A stretch of DNA of 64,000 nucleotides from a virus: positions 1-64,000 of the IMG/VR virus record IMGVR_UViG_3300025133_000049, one strand, 5' to 3'. The first letter of the stretch is position 1. Every line of letters begins with the position of its first letter. Positions 25,924 to 32,395 of the stretch are shown one piece after another. Under the pieces are notes generated by a model. It searched no databases and was not told the origin of the DNA. It saw only the letters and a list, made by a program, of their open reading frames with translations. The translations under genes were made by a program, and so were the position numbers.

Positions 25924-26306
25924 TAGCTAAATATTTTCCTCCACCAAGGTTTACTTTTACAATTCTCATACAACTCTACAGCACTCGAAGCAACCTCTTG
26001 AGCACTCGAAGCAACCTCTTGAGCTTCTTGAGCTGTTCTAACTAATCTAGCAAAATTTTCATTTTTACTATCATTAGACTCCTTAAGGAATTGAATTGTA
26101 TCTTCTAATTCAGCTATATGCATAACTTGCGCACTAATAGTACGGTTTAAAGCTTTAATTTCTGCCTCTAGCTTCAGTGTACTTAAGTTCTTTTTGCCTA
26201 TCTCTTCAATTAACTCGTCGTTTAATTCAAAAGCTTTTGCATTTTTTCTAACCACCTCCTTATGCGAGGTGATTAGATCTTTCTTCAACATTTTTGTGTA
26301 GTTCAT
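25923..26306 (-). CDS. coiled-coil protein, 127 aa, with C-terminal Trp-basic tip
   Basis: Residues ~10-110 are almost entirely predicted helix with heptad-like spacing (ELNDELIEEIGKKN, EAEIKALNRTI, ELEDTIQFLKES), ending in a short basic/aromatic KPWWRKIFS that could associate with membrane. A seven-residue unit (AQEVASS) is repeated twice because of an exact 21-bp tandem duplication at 25981-26022. No family recognised. Confidence 0.75.
   Translation of the reverse strand: MNYTKMLKKDLITSHKEVVRKNAKAFELNDELIEEIGKKNLSTLKLEAEIKALNRTISAQVMHIAELEDTIQFLKESNDSKNENFARLVRTAQEAQEVASSAQEVASSAVELYENCKSKPWWRKIFS
25981..26022. repeat. 21-bp perfect tandem repeat (2 copies) inside a coiled-coil gene
   Basis: Unit GCACTCGAAGCAACCTCTTG + A occurs at 25981-26001 and 26002-26022 without mismatch and keeps the reading frame, adding one heptad to the coiled coil. 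Perfect identity suggests a recent duplication. Confidence 0.9.
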
Positions 26307-26312
26307 CTCTTA

Positions 26313-26597
26313 CTATTTAGTAGGGAACAACTCCTTATTAAGTTCTTTCAAGTCTTTGATAACTTGTTTACGCTCAGCAACCATAGCTTTGCAATCAATA
26401 ATTGCCGGCCCATTGATGATCGGTGAGTTCAGCTGGTCTTCCAGACAGCTTTCTTCTTTTAATAATTGAATCTCGTTGGCGTTTATGTCTGCCTTTAATT
26501 GTAATTGATTCGCATTTGATTGTAGATCGATCTCTTTTGAGGCTACTGATCCGTCCTTCACTGCTTGTTGTCTTTGGATGTACGATTGTTTTTTCAT
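26313..26597 (-). CDS. small charged helical protein, 94 aa
   Basis: ATG at 26597 in an A-rich leader. The product is helical and charged (QRQQAVKDGS, LKADINANEIQLLKEE, EKKQVIKDLKELNKEL-like end), with one Cys in each half. It looks like a natural coding sequence, whereas the other frame over the same DNA (the tail of 26395-27201) is Ser/Arg/Lys-rich and non-natural. Stop lies 7 bp before the next ATG. Function unknown. Confidence 0.72.
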   Translation of the reverse strand: MKKQSYIQRQQAVKDGSVASKEIDLQSNANQLQLKADINANEIQLLKEESCLEDQLNSPIINGPAIIDCKAMVAERKQVIKDLKELNKELFPTK

Positions 26598-27201
26598 TTT
26601 TATTTGATTTAGAATTATTATTATTATTATTTATTATTTCAATATTACTGTTACCATCTAGGTCTGTAAACCCTAAGTCTGTATCTCTTTTGGCATGCAT
26701 TACACTTGATTCGTATTCACACATACTACTCCATAATGTAGTGGACTCCCCTGTTCCGTATCCTACTGTAGGATGCACCTTTGAAAAGGGACTACCATTA
26801 TAATACCCAAACCACTTAGGGTAGCTTATAATCTCATTCTCCCAAGTTTTAGCTACCCTACAATCATGCTTTCGCATAAGTTTAACAAAATCCTGGTAAT
26901 CCTCCTCATCCTCACAACGAACTAAGAAGTTATCCTCGGATAATAGCTTAGGTTTATAAACGTACTCTAAGTAATTGTCTACTTGAGTCCATTTCACTAT
27001 ATTCTTAAAGGCTGAGTTCCATTCTTTATTCACTACAGTATTAAGATGATACTTGAATCTTCCGTCTACTAGTCCTACCCAAAGAGGCTCACCGTGTATA
27101 CGAGCTTCTCCTGAACATCTTTGTAATTCAGGGAAAGTAGCATTTACATTTTGGAGATCTGTAGTAGATACGCATTTTACTAAAAAATCTTTATTTTTCA
27201 T
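26395..27201 (-). CDS. hypothetical protein with duplicated domain and a probably frameshifted C-terminus
   Basis: ATG at 27201 is used. Residues ~1-195 are convincing and hold two copies of a ~75-residue module: each opens with (D/N)FLV(K/R)C followed by an acidic helix, then an aromatic strand (EPLWVGLVDGRFKYH; PKWFGYYNGSPFSKVHP). From ~199 on, the frame enters an AAT microsatellite (poly-Asn) and then a Lys/Arg/Ser-rich tail read through the next gene in the wrong frame. In both other frames stop codons occur right at the microsatellite, so the true protein probably ends at ~199 residues near 26605. Unknown function. Confidence 0.65.
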   Translation of the reverse strand: MKNKDFLVKCVSTTDLQNVNATFPELQRCSGEARIHGEPLWVGLVDGRFKYHLNTVVNKEWNSAFKNIVKWTQVDNYLEYVYKPKLLSEDNFLVRCEDEEDYQDFVKLMRKHDCRVAKTWENEIISYPKWFGYYNGSPFSKVHPTVGYGTGESTTLWSSMCEYESSVMHAKRDTDLGFTDLDGNSNIEIINNNNNNSKSNKNEKTIVHPKTTSSEGRISSLKRDRSTIKCESITIKGRHKRQRDSIIKRRKLSGRPAELTDHQWAGNY

Positions 27202-27216
27202 GTGTATATATTTTAA

Positions 27217-27286
27217 AAGCACCTCGTTTCCCCTCAGAAACTCTATTAATATTTAGTTTTAGTTATTAAAAGATGATGAGGTGCTT
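27217..27286 (-). ncRNA. 5' leader stem-loop upstream of gene 26395-27201
   Basis: Perfect 9-bp inverted repeat, AAGCACCTC (27217-27225) with GAGGTGCTT (27278-27286), enclosing 52 nt, in the untranslated leader between two - strand genes. It is one of a series of such elements in the early region (see findings). It might control translation or mark an RNA-processing site. Confidence 0.5.
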
Positions 27287-27292
27287 AAGTGT

Positions 27293-27352
27293 AAGTTGAC
27301 GCTTGATTAAATTAAATAACCCTAAACCACTTTGAAATACAAGCGCCAACTT
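27293..27352 (-). ncRNA. 13-bp stem with 34-nt loop after gene 27354-27920
   Basis: AAGTTGACGCTTG (27293-27305) pairs with CAAGCGCCAACTT (27340-27352). The single mismatch is A-C on the + strand but G-U in the leftward transcript. It starts 2 nt past the stop codon and has no U tract, so it is not a classical terminator. The loop length equals that of the element at 29422-29489. Confidence 0.6.
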
Positions 27353-27353
27353 G

Positions 27354-27920
27354 TTAATCGTTAAGTATTGGGTGTTTCTCTATTGCTTTGGTAACTTCGT
27401 CTTTACCATGAAACAATATTTCTTTACGAGCTGCTTTGATTGCTCGTTCTGGTGTGTTTATGTTCTTCTCGATTACTGCTATACCTCTTGTATACTCTGA
27501 TACAGTGTAGTAGTCTCCTGAATAGTTCAAATGCACATAGAACTGAAAACCATAGTATTTGAATGCCTGTTTAGCTTTACGTGAGAAGTTCTCTACCTTA
27601 TTACCACTTAATATTATATCTGTAATGAAGGTACTATCTACAACTAATTGTTCTTTGAACTCTTCCCACAAACCACCCACATCTTGCACTGTGATTGACT
27701 CTCCAATATATAGTTCTGTTAACTGGCCTACATCTTTAGCATCACTTAAGCTATCAAAGAACTCCTTAGCTTGCTTTGGTGTCATACCATGTTGTGCAAG
27801 GGTTTTGGATCCTTGTGTAATTACTAAGTATACCCCTATTTGATATAGTTGTGTACTTACAGTGTACATAGTACCATCTGCGGTATATGTAGCTGATTTA
27901 GGGTATGTTATTGTTTTCAC
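27354..27920 (-). CDS. hypothetical protein, 188 aa (GTG start)
   Basis: No in-frame ATG exists before residue 18, so the GTG at 27920, 2 bp from the preceding stop, is the likely start. N-terminal ~55 residues are a beta-rich domain with a Tyr/Thr pattern (MYTVSTQLYQIGVYLVI); a helical part (GMTPKQAKEFFDSL) and a second alpha/beta unit (FKYYGFQFYVHLNYSGDYYTV, then TPERAIKAARKEI) follow. The alternation of short strands and 'PKQAKEF'/'PERAIKAA' helices suggests two related small domains. Unknown function; early operon. Confidence 0.75.
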   Translation of the reverse strand: MKTITYPKSATYTADGTMYTVSTQLYQIGVYLVITQGSKTLAQHGMTPKQAKEFFDSLSDAKDVGQLTELYIGESITVQDVGGLWEEFKEQLVVDSTFITDIILSGNKVENFSRKAKQAFKYYGFQFYVHLNYSGDYYTVSEYTRGIAVIEKNINTPERAIKAARKEILFHGKDEVTKAIEKHPILND

Positions 27921-27921
27921 G

Positions 27922-28227
27922 TCATAAAAATTTATCCTGTGTTAAATATTTATCTCTTGCCCACTGATAGTCTTTATCAGTATCATATATTAGAAATCCT
28001 CTCCATTTTGCATATCTATCACCTCTCCATAAGAATAATGTAGCAGGTCTTTCAAATACTTTAAAGCTATATTGTCCAGGTGATAGATCAAGTTTTTCAC
28101 TAAAACAAAATATGTCATACCCGAGTTGAGTTTCAAGTTCTCCATGAGCATATGTACCTTGTAATCTATTGCCTTCGTGATACATACCAGTATCATCCTG
28201 TGCTGAGTATATTTTTATTGTTTTCAT
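27922..28227 (-). CDS. hypothetical protein, 101 aa
   Basis: Aromatic-rich alpha/beta protein (SAQDDTGMYHEGNRLQGTY, DLSPGQYSFKVFE, FLWRGDRYAKWRGF) ending with a short basic helix. Both ends nearly touch neighbouring genes (1-bp gap and shared base), showing operon organisation. I do not recognise the family. Confidence 0.75.
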   Translation of the reverse strand: MKTIKIYSAQDDTGMYHEGNRLQGTYAHGELETQLGYDIFCFSEKLDLSPGQYSFKVFERPATLFLWRGDRYAKWRGFLIYDTDKDYQWARDKYLTQDKFL

Positions 28228-28571
28228 TATGTTTTAGCTTTAAATCCTTTATAAAGTTCTTCCAATCCTAGATACCCTACACCTGTAAATGAATGACTGG
28301 TACCACTGTCTTCATCAGCTCCGTAATTATATTGGAACCTAATTACAACTTCCCCAGTTTTTCTTGTTTTGAAGTGATTAAACTTACTAAATCCTACAAT
28401 GTTTGGGCTTATGATATTTTCAGCTGTATTAAATGCTTCTATATCTTCTTCTGTCCATTTACTCTTGTCTGGATATTGATACCCTTCATTCTGAAAGGTT
28501 AATGCCGAGAATCCTTTTTGGATTAGCACTAACTGATCATATTGTTCTTTAGTTATTAAATCTATTGTCAT
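28227..28571 (-). CDS. hypothetical protein, 114 aa
   Basis: ATG at 28571 is chosen because it overlaps the TGA of the 49-aa gene upstream (ATGA overlap), typical here; a longer frame to 28610 lies wholly inside that gene. The product has an N-terminal helix (LITKEQYDQLVLIQKGF), a central acidic segment and a beta-rich C-terminal half with GEVVIRFQYNYG. The 'TxEQYD.L..I..G' opening is common among phage early proteins of unknown function. Confidence 0.75.
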   Translation of the reverse strand: MTIDLITKEQYDQLVLIQKGFSALTFQNEGYQYPDKSKWTEEDIEAFNTAENIISPNIVGFSKFNHFKTRKTGEVVIRFQYNYGADEDSGTSHSFTGVGYLGLEELYKGFKAKT

Positions 28572-28717
28572 AATTCCTCTATGTATTTTAAAGTTACCTC
28601 TGCTTGGCACCTAACACCATTCCAATAATGATAATCTGTGCTATGAATATTTAAACTTTTGCATATCTTCTCAGCTTGATCCTTGTCATTTTGTATTTTA
28701 ATTTTTATTTCTTCCAT
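28568..28717 (-). CDS. small hypothetical protein, 49 aa
   Basis: ATG at 28717, TGA at 28568-28570. The sequence starts MEEIKIKIQNDKDQAEKIC and ends with EVTLKYIEEL, a beta-alpha-beta-like pattern. It overlaps the stop of the upstream gene by 20 bp and the start of the downstream gene by 3 bp, so it is translationally coupled on both sides. Function unknown. Confidence 0.72.
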   Translation of the reverse strand: MEEIKIKIQNDKDQAEKICKSLNIHSTDYHYWNGVRCQAEVTLKYIEEL

Positions 28718-28910
28718 CTTTGTTGTTTTTAAATGGACTAAGCCCTATTCGTACAAATTTTCCGCCTTTACACCCAGGAAAGCCTGTGTATTCTACAGAG
28801 CTAACGGTTCCCCATATTTTAGTACCGTCAGGTTTCCAAAAGAACATCTTGTTGGTTAAATCTGGACATCCCATTTTTCTATACACTTCAGTACTAAATT
28901 TTCGTTTCAT
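28698..28910 (-). CDS. small basic protein, 70 aa
   Basis: Contains two cysteines (KMGCPDL, GCKGGKF) and an aromatic strand (MFFWKPDGTKIWGTV), with a Lys/Asn-rich tail. The leader AACCAAAAACAATAGAG directly before the ATG is shared almost exactly with the gene starting at 29051. Unknown early protein. Confidence 0.72.
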   Translation of the reverse strand: MKRKFSTEVYRKMGCPDLTNKMFFWKPDGTKIWGTVSSVEYTGFPGCKGGKFVRIGLSPFKNNKDGRNKN

Positions 28911-28925
28911 CTCTATTGTTTTTGG

Positions 28926-29051
28926 TTATTCAATCCATTCAATGTGATTCCATAAATAAATCAGCAATCTGCCAATCCAATATAAAGCAAAGGCTAATGC
29001 CATGCCTATAATTATAAACCACGAGGCTAAACCTCTTTCACCGTTTGTCAT
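28926..29051 (-). CDS. single-pass membrane peptide, 41 aa
   Basis: Opens MTNGERGLASW, has one hydrophobic segment at ~12-34 (FIIIGMALAFALYWIG and on), then an aromatic tail ending HIEWIE. The start at 29051 is supported by the shared leader repeat; an in-frame ATG at 29081 would add ten residues. It is one of at least seven tiny membrane proteins in this early region, perhaps acting on the host envelope or on exclusion. Confidence 0.7.
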   Translation of the reverse strand: MTNGERGLASWFIIIGMALAFALYWIGRLLIYLWNHIEWIE

Positions 29052-29081
29052 CTCTATTGTTTTTGGTGGTTCTATTATCAT

Positions 29082-29181
29082 AATTCATAATTTTATTTTT
29101 AAAATGTTTAATAATCCGTACTGTTTACAACAAAGTGTATAGCACATTAAAACGATGCCATACACAAACCGTTAGCAAACA
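29082..29181 (-). ncRNA. structured spacer with 10-bp hairpin
   Basis: Untranslated gap between two early genes. GTGTATAGCA (29135-29144) pairs with TGCCATACAC (29156-29165) over 10 bp with one mismatch that becomes U-G in the leftward transcript; loop 11 nt. GTTAGCAAA right after the stop of gene 29182-29397 is the inverse of TTTGCTAAC upstream of that gene's start (~29409-29417), so the gene is bracketed by a 9-bp inverted repeat. No coding sequence seen. Confidence 0.5.
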
Positions 29182-29397
29182 TTACTTAGTCTGCTCTATT
29201 GCTTCAGAAATTATTGTCTGCCAACCTTTACTTAACGATGCAACACATCTAAGTTCTTGACTTTCTGATAGTTTGAATCCGTCAGTATTAATAATTTCTA
29301 CTACTGTTGTATAATGGTAAACTGTATCGTGATGTTCTAATGGCTCATCATTAATATTATCCCATAAAATAAAATCTTCTTTACTAATATTTTTCAT
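29182..29397 (-). CDS. hypothetical early protein, 71 aa
   Basis: ATG at 29397 (the longer frame starts with GTG inside the structured spacer). N-terminal part acidic and aromatic (EDFILWDNINDEPLEHHD), then YHYTTVVEIINTDGF, and a C-terminal helix with one Cys. It is isolated by structured spacers on both sides, unlike its tightly packed neighbours. Unknown function. Confidence 0.7.
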   Translation of the reverse strand: MKNISKEDFILWDNINDEPLEHHDTVYHYTTVVEIINTDGFKLSESQELRCVASLSKGWQTIISEAIEQTK

Positions 29398-29421
29398 TTT
29401 AAAACGATTTGCTAACACAAC

Positions 29422-29489
29422 CTATACACCATAAAGCGTGATATTGAAGTGTTAAGATTAAACATTGTACTACGCTTTACGGTGCATAG
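29422..29489 (-). ncRNA. 17-bp stem with 34-nt loop between early genes
   Basis: CTATACACCATAAAGCG (29422-29438) pairs with CGCTTTACGGTGCATAG (29473-29489). On the + strand there are two A-C mismatches; in the leftward RNA both are G-U pairs, giving an uninterrupted 17-bp helix. This is the clearest single example of strand-specific RNA structure in the window. No U tract follows, so it is not a normal terminator; it may be a processing site, translational switch or part of a small RNA. Confidence 0.7.
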
Positions 29490-29508
29490 CCAAACTGTTA
29501 TAATTCAT
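29470..29508 (-). CDS. possible 12-codon leader peptide in the stem-loop
   Basis: ATG at 29508, TAG at 29470-29472, encoding MNYNSLAMHRKA. Its ATG follows a near copy of the AACCAAAAACAATAG leader that precedes the genes at 28910 and 29051, and its last six codons are exactly the 5' arm of the 17-bp stem. A translating ribosome would open the stem. This is suggestive of leader-peptide control but unproven. Confidence 0.25.
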   Translation of the reverse strand: MNYNSLAMHRKA

Positions 29509-29510
29509 AC

Positions 29511-29708
29511 CTATTGTTTTTTGGTTACTGTTCCTTTTACTGGATCCAGAATAAAACCATCTGCATCGGCATTCATCGATAGTTTTGTCATTTCTTGTTG
29601 AGCTGCATTGAATTTATCCACAATTGCAGTCATTTTGTGGAGGTATTTCTCACCGAGTTCTTCTCGCTTTAATACCCAAGTATTGTCTTTTCTATGAACT
29701 ATTTCCAT
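29511..29708 (-). CDS. small hypothetical protein, 65 aa
   Basis: Mostly helical, with basic N-terminus (IVHRKDNTWVLKREELGEKY) and a central FNAAQQEMTKLSM helix, ending in a GTVTKKQ tail. It sits alone between two structured spacers (29422-29489 and 29709-29951). Unknown function. Confidence 0.7.
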   Translation of the reverse strand: MEIVHRKDNTWVLKREELGEKYLHKMTAIVDKFNAAQQEMTKLSMNADADGFILDPVKGTVTKKQ

Positions 29709-29951
29709 GTGTTTATTTAAATTAAAGTATACACCTCGACTTGTGAGGGTTCATCTATGAGCAGCGACCCGTTATTCCTTCTTACTTGCTGATTTTGACG
29801 AGGTGGTATACTTAATCGGATCCGTCACGGCTCAATCCGAAGATGGCTGGTAGATCCTACATTGCAATGATATTGTTATACTGTATTTAACTGGTACCAG
29901 CTTACTCACGCATTATGCTTTCGGCTGGATTTACCCCTTAACAATATTATT
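29709..29951 (-). ncRNA. 243-bp structured non-coding spacer
   Basis: No convincing reading frame. Inverted repeats: AAGTATACACCTCG (29725-29738) with CGAGGTGGTATACTT (29799-29813; one bulged base), enclosing 60 nt that hold GGGTT/GACCC-like pairing. Further left-to-right on the + strand come TCGGAT/ATCCGA (~29816-29841), GCTGGTA/TACCAGC (~29848-29908), and GATATTGTTA inverse to TAACAATATT (~29871/~29940) spanning the end. The complexity suggests a folded RNA of ~200 nt rather than a simple terminator. No tRNA T-loop signature is present. Confidence 0.55.
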
Positions 29952-30266
29952 TTATTTGTCTAACGATCTAAAGTATCTGATTGATGAGTGTAAATTATTC
30001 TGGTCTTGTAATATACTTATTACTTGAGCAATTGTAAATTTATGACCCATTTCTTCAGTAATTGTCTTAGCTATTGCTACTCCAAACTCTCTTTTATATT
30101 TCTCTGCTTCTTGAAAATTAATATCTCCATCGAGCTTCCGGTAATTATCTTGTATAGCTGACCAGTTGGACAACTTAAGAATATCTCTACCGGAACCATC
30201 GATGAATGTATTACTGTATGAATCAAAGATGAGTTCTTTCTTGATTGTATCCTTGATTATGCTCAT
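29952..30266 (-). CDS. hypothetical protein, 104 aa
   Basis: Alpha-helical, acidic-basic mix (SIIKDTIKKELIFDSY; NWSAIQDNYRKLDGDINFQEAEKY); the C-terminal half has EFGVAIAKTITEEMGHKFTI and a Gln/Asn helix. Stop lies next to the 243-bp structured spacer, and the upstream gene ends 1 bp before its ATG. No family recognised. Confidence 0.72.
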   Translation of the reverse strand: MSIIKDTIKKELIFDSYSNTFIDGSGRDILKLSNWSAIQDNYRKLDGDINFQEAEKYKREFGVAIAKTITEEMGHKFTIAQVISILQDQNNLHSSIRYFRSLDK

Positions 30267-30267
30267 A

Positions 30268-30555
30268 CTATGAAATTATAAATAAGTAACCGGCTATAAA
30301 TGTAATACAAATTGAATACAATACAGCTACAGCTAGTTTATTTGTTGTAGATTTCACCTTTGCTTTATGATGATCAAGTGAATATTTATTCTGAGATGCT
30401 TTTTGTCTTAGGTCGTTGTTTTGTTTTTCTAAACCTTCACTATAGGACCTTAAACTAGAGGAATATACTTCTAATCTATCTCTATCCGTGCGTAACTGGG
30501 ATGCATAATTAAATAAATCTTTCTTTAATAATTTTTTCATTTCTGATGGTGTCAT
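30268..30555 (-). CDS. coiled-coil protein with C-terminal membrane anchor, 95 aa
   Basis: Residues ~5-70 are charged helix with heptad character (RTDRDRLEVYSSSL, GLEKQNNDLRQ). The last ~22 residues are hydrophobic (LAVAVLYSICITFIAGYLFII) with one cysteine, a C-terminal tail anchor. A protein with the same layout but a different sequence lies at 33204-33446. Such proteins often act at the inner membrane as exclusion or lysis-timing factors; that is inference only. Confidence 0.75.
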   Translation of the reverse strand: MTPSEMKKLLKKDLFNYASQLRTDRDRLEVYSSSLRSYSEGLEKQNNDLRQKASQNKYSLDHHKAKVKSTTNKLAVAVLYSICITFIAGYLFIIS

Positions 30556-30573
30556 ATCTTTAATTTTAGGTTA

Positions 30574-31005
30574 TTATTCTTGTTCTCTTCTTGCATCGTA
30601 ATCCAGGTCAAAATCATGTCCGTCAGGATACAAATTTTTATCTGGTAAATGAGTGAACCTAGTTGGTTTAAATACACCCAAATCTACTCTAGTATCACTA
30701 ACATCCTCATCAAATGGACAGCCTTGTACAGGCCTGTTCTTATCAATATCAAAGTCAGATCCTTTAGGTTTTTCTTTACCTAACCCTATTTTTAGATGCA
30801 TTGGTTTAATTATATATACTGCATATCTAGCTAATCCTAGAACTGCTGCAGGTATTAGTAAGAAACATACTATTGCATACAATACTATCTTTAACCCTAA
30901 CATACTATCTAGGGTTATGGCTCCGATCAGTAATCCAATACATACTGAGTTCATTATAACTATGAATGCATAGTCTTTCGCGTATTCTTTATAATCTTTT
31001 TTCAT
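30574..31005 (-). CDS. two-span membrane protein, 143 aa
   Basis: Charged N-terminus (MKKDYKEYAKDY), two hydrophobic segments at ~13-35 and ~39-66 with a short loop, and a soluble ~75-residue acidic C-terminal tail with GCPFDED and many Asp and Pro. No catalytic motif is visible. It follows the 43-aa gene by 2 bp. Probably an early inner-membrane protein of unknown role. Confidence 0.78.
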   Translation of the reverse strand: MKKDYKEYAKDYAFIVIMNSVCIGLLIGAITLDSMLGLKIVLYAIVCFLLIPAAVLGLARYAVYIIKPMHLKIGLGKEKPKGSDFDIDKNRPVQGCPFDEDVSDTRVDLGVFKPTRFTHLPDKNLYPDGHDFDLDYDARREQE

Positions 31006-31007
31006 AA

Positions 31008-31139
31008 TTATACATTTATAGCCATCATAGGCATGGTTAATTTTCTATATCTATTGTAATACTTTGACCATCCTGCTCCATATACTTCTTTATACTTTGC
31101 AATATTACGGTCCTCTTTGTTAATCATTCGTGGTCTCAT
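31008..31139 (-). CDS. small basic protein, 43 aa
   Basis: Opens MRPRMINKEDRNIAKYKEV, aromatic centre (WSKYYNRYRK), and a Met-rich end. Net positive, no membrane segment. ATG lies in a GTGTGTTTTTTT-type spacer on the + strand (A-rich leader on -). Stop is 2 bp before the membrane-protein start. Not long enough for family assignment. Confidence 0.7.
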   Translation of the reverse strand: MRPRMINKEDRNIAKYKEVYGAGWSKYYNRYRKLTMPMMAINV

Positions 31140-31157
31140 GTGTGTTTTTTTAATTAT

Positions 31158-31247
31158 TTAATATTTATTGTGTAATCTAATCCGGTTCAGTAGCCATAGT
31201 GCGAAACATATGACTACTGTTATTAAAAATATATTTATTGCTCCCAT
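31158..31247 (-). CDS. tiny membrane peptide, 29 aa
   Basis: MGAINIFLITVVICFALWLL is one hydrophobic segment, followed by a basic NRIRLHNKY tail, so the N-terminus is probably outside and the C-terminus cytoplasmic. Its ATG overlaps the last codons of the 51-aa gene (13 bp), showing coupling. The second of a series of tiny membrane peptides. Confidence 0.65.
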   Translation of the reverse strand: MGAINIFLITVVICFALWLLNRIRLHNKY

Positions 31248-31390
31248 ATTCTTGTGTTATTTACTTTAGAATGTGTTTCTAATGCCTCTATTCTATTTGT
31301 TATTTCATCATAGATTTCATCAGCATCGTAATGTAAATCCTTTTCAGCACTCTCTTCGAGCCATGCTGCTAGTTTCTTTAGTTCGTCCAT
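31235..31390 (-). CDS. small acidic protein, 51 aa
   Basis: Helical and acidic (DELKKLAAWLEESAEKD, DADEIYDEITNRIEALE), ends IWEQ. The ATG shares its A with the stop of the upstream membrane protein gene (31390), and the gene runs into the 29-aa membrane peptide. Unknown early protein. Confidence 0.7.
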   Translation of the reverse strand: MDELKKLAAWLEESAEKDLHYDADEIYDEITNRIEALETHSKVNNTRIWEQ

Positions 31391-31665
31391 TATTTTTGAA
31401 GTGTTGTTACGATTAAATATTGTTCAGATAGTTTAGCAAGAGCTTTAAGTTCATTAATACTAAATCTAGCATCCTCAGATGCATATAATAATGTATTACC
31501 ATCATCAATAACTTTGACGTATCCTTCAGTTCTTAATACTTTCATTGATCCAGAGTATGAATCAGTTGTTTCAGTGTTCCAAACTGCAAATGCTAGTGAT
31601 ATAATTAGTATAATACCTAGTATTGTACTAAAGTGATCAAATATAAATTGTTTAAATGTTTTCAT
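31390..31665 (-). CDS. membrane-anchored small protein, 91 aa
   Basis: One N-terminal hydrophobic segment at ~11-30 (STILGIILIISLAFAVW) followed by a ~60-residue soluble domain with a beta-hairpin (EGYVKVIDDGNTLLYASED) and a C-terminal helix (NELKALAKLSEQYLIV). The layout suggests a type II membrane protein with the domain outside the cytoplasm. ATG overlaps the upstream gene stop. Confidence 0.75.
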   Translation of the reverse strand: MKTFKQFIFDHFSTILGIILIISLAFAVWNTETTDSYSGSMKVLRTEGYVKVIDDGNTLLYASEDARFSINELKALAKLSEQYLIVTTLQK

Positions 31666-31874
31666 TATCCTAATCTTATGTTGTTAATACTATTAATTGT
31701 TAAGTGTTCTGCTAATCTTGTTGTGTATATTTTACAGCTCACTGTATTGTTAGCCTTTTCAGGTGTCCAAGTTCTAATGTGTTCAGTTATATCTTCGAAT
31801 GAACTAAATGTTTGTTCATCCGTAATAATAAGATTTGCAGGTGTTTGCCATTTATGTATGAGTAAATACTCCAT
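31665..31874 (-). CDS. hypothetical protein, 69 aa
   Basis: Mixed alpha/beta with a Trp-Thr-Pro turn (HIRTWTPEKANNTVSC) and a Thr/Asn-rich end. No membrane segment. ATG overlaps nothing, but stop shares a base with the next start, so it is in the same transcript. Unknown function. Confidence 0.7.
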   Translation of the reverse strand: MEYLLIHKWQTPANLIITDEQTFSSFEDITEHIRTWTPEKANNTVSCKIYTTRLAEHLTINSINNIRLG

Positions 31875-31877
31875 AGT

Positions 31878-32153
31878 TTAACGTGTTATTTGTTCTATTG
31901 AAACTGTTTCCTCATTAAATAGTACTCCATCTTCATTATTATATGACCAAGTGACAGCATAACCTTTATGAATAAAGAAGCCAACATATCTAGTTAACCT
32001 ACGTGTAGGATAATTATCATGATTACTATATTCCCAGGCTTTTGTTTTTTGTTCTGGTGTTTGATTTGGTACTAATAATGCTTTAATTTCAACCACTGCA
32101 TCCTCATCTTGAGGAGCAGTAGTTTTGTTTAGTTCTTCTGTAAGTTTTCTCAT
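31878..32153 (-). CDS. hypothetical protein, 91 aa
   Basis: N-terminal ~30 residues polar, acidic (LNKTTAPQDEDAVVEIKALL), then an aromatic basic strand region (RRLTRYVGFFIHKGYAVTWSY) and an acidic end. The central segment is probably folded, not a membrane segment. Operon position between small genes; function unknown. Confidence 0.7.
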   Translation of the reverse strand: MRKLTEELNKTTAPQDEDAVVEIKALLVPNQTPEQKTKAWEYSNHDNYPTRRLTRYVGFFIHKGYAVTWSYNNEDGVLFNEETVSIEQITR

Positions 32154-32160
32154 TTGTGTG

Positions 32161-32247
32161 TTATTTATAGTTGTCTAGAACATCACTACATGTGCCTACT
32201 ATCCATCCAACTAAAATTATTACTAATATTACTCCAAGTATTATCAT
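32161..32247 (-). CDS. tiny membrane peptide, 28 aa
   Basis: MIILGVILVIILVGWIVG spans the membrane, followed by a short polar tail with one Cys and Asp residues (CSDVLDNYK). The ATG lies 2 bp before the stop of the upstream 48-aa gene. One of a series of tiny membrane peptides in this block. Confidence 0.62.
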   Translation of the reverse strand: MIILGVILVIILVGWIVGTCSDVLDNYK

Positions 32248-32248
32248 A

Positions 32249-32395
32249 TTACTCTTCTTTGTGTACATCGAGAACACTAGGCATACATACCTTGTCCCTT
32301 AATATACTGATTGCTTGTTTTGTTGAATTAGCTTTGATCATTGTTACGTGATGATGAGCTGTACTATCGATGATGTATCTTAATGTGTATACCAT
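32249..32395 (-). CDS. hypothetical protein, 48 aa
   Basis: ATG at 32395 is used because the longer frame's extra N-terminal codons lie in the spacer before the hairpin at 32419-32459. Sequence has MVYTLRYIIDSTAHHH, then a basic helix and a Cys-Met-Pro turn. Two adjacent His residues and one Cys are the only notable residues. Unknown function. Confidence 0.65.
   Translation of the reverse strand: MVYTLRYIIDSTAHHHVTMIKANSTKQAISILRDKVCMPSVLDVHKEE

Noticed and set aside
26395-26597. C-terminal 67 residues of the 268-aa frame as a genuine domain
   Set aside because: Lys/Arg/Ser-rich sequence with no structure, read out of frame through gene 26313-26597; explained better by a frameshift at the AAT repeat.
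29709-29951. Group I intron or hammerhead ribozyme in the structured spacer
   Set aside because: No CUGAUGA/GAAA pair, no conserved P/Q/R/S intron core elements and no split gene on either side could be seen.
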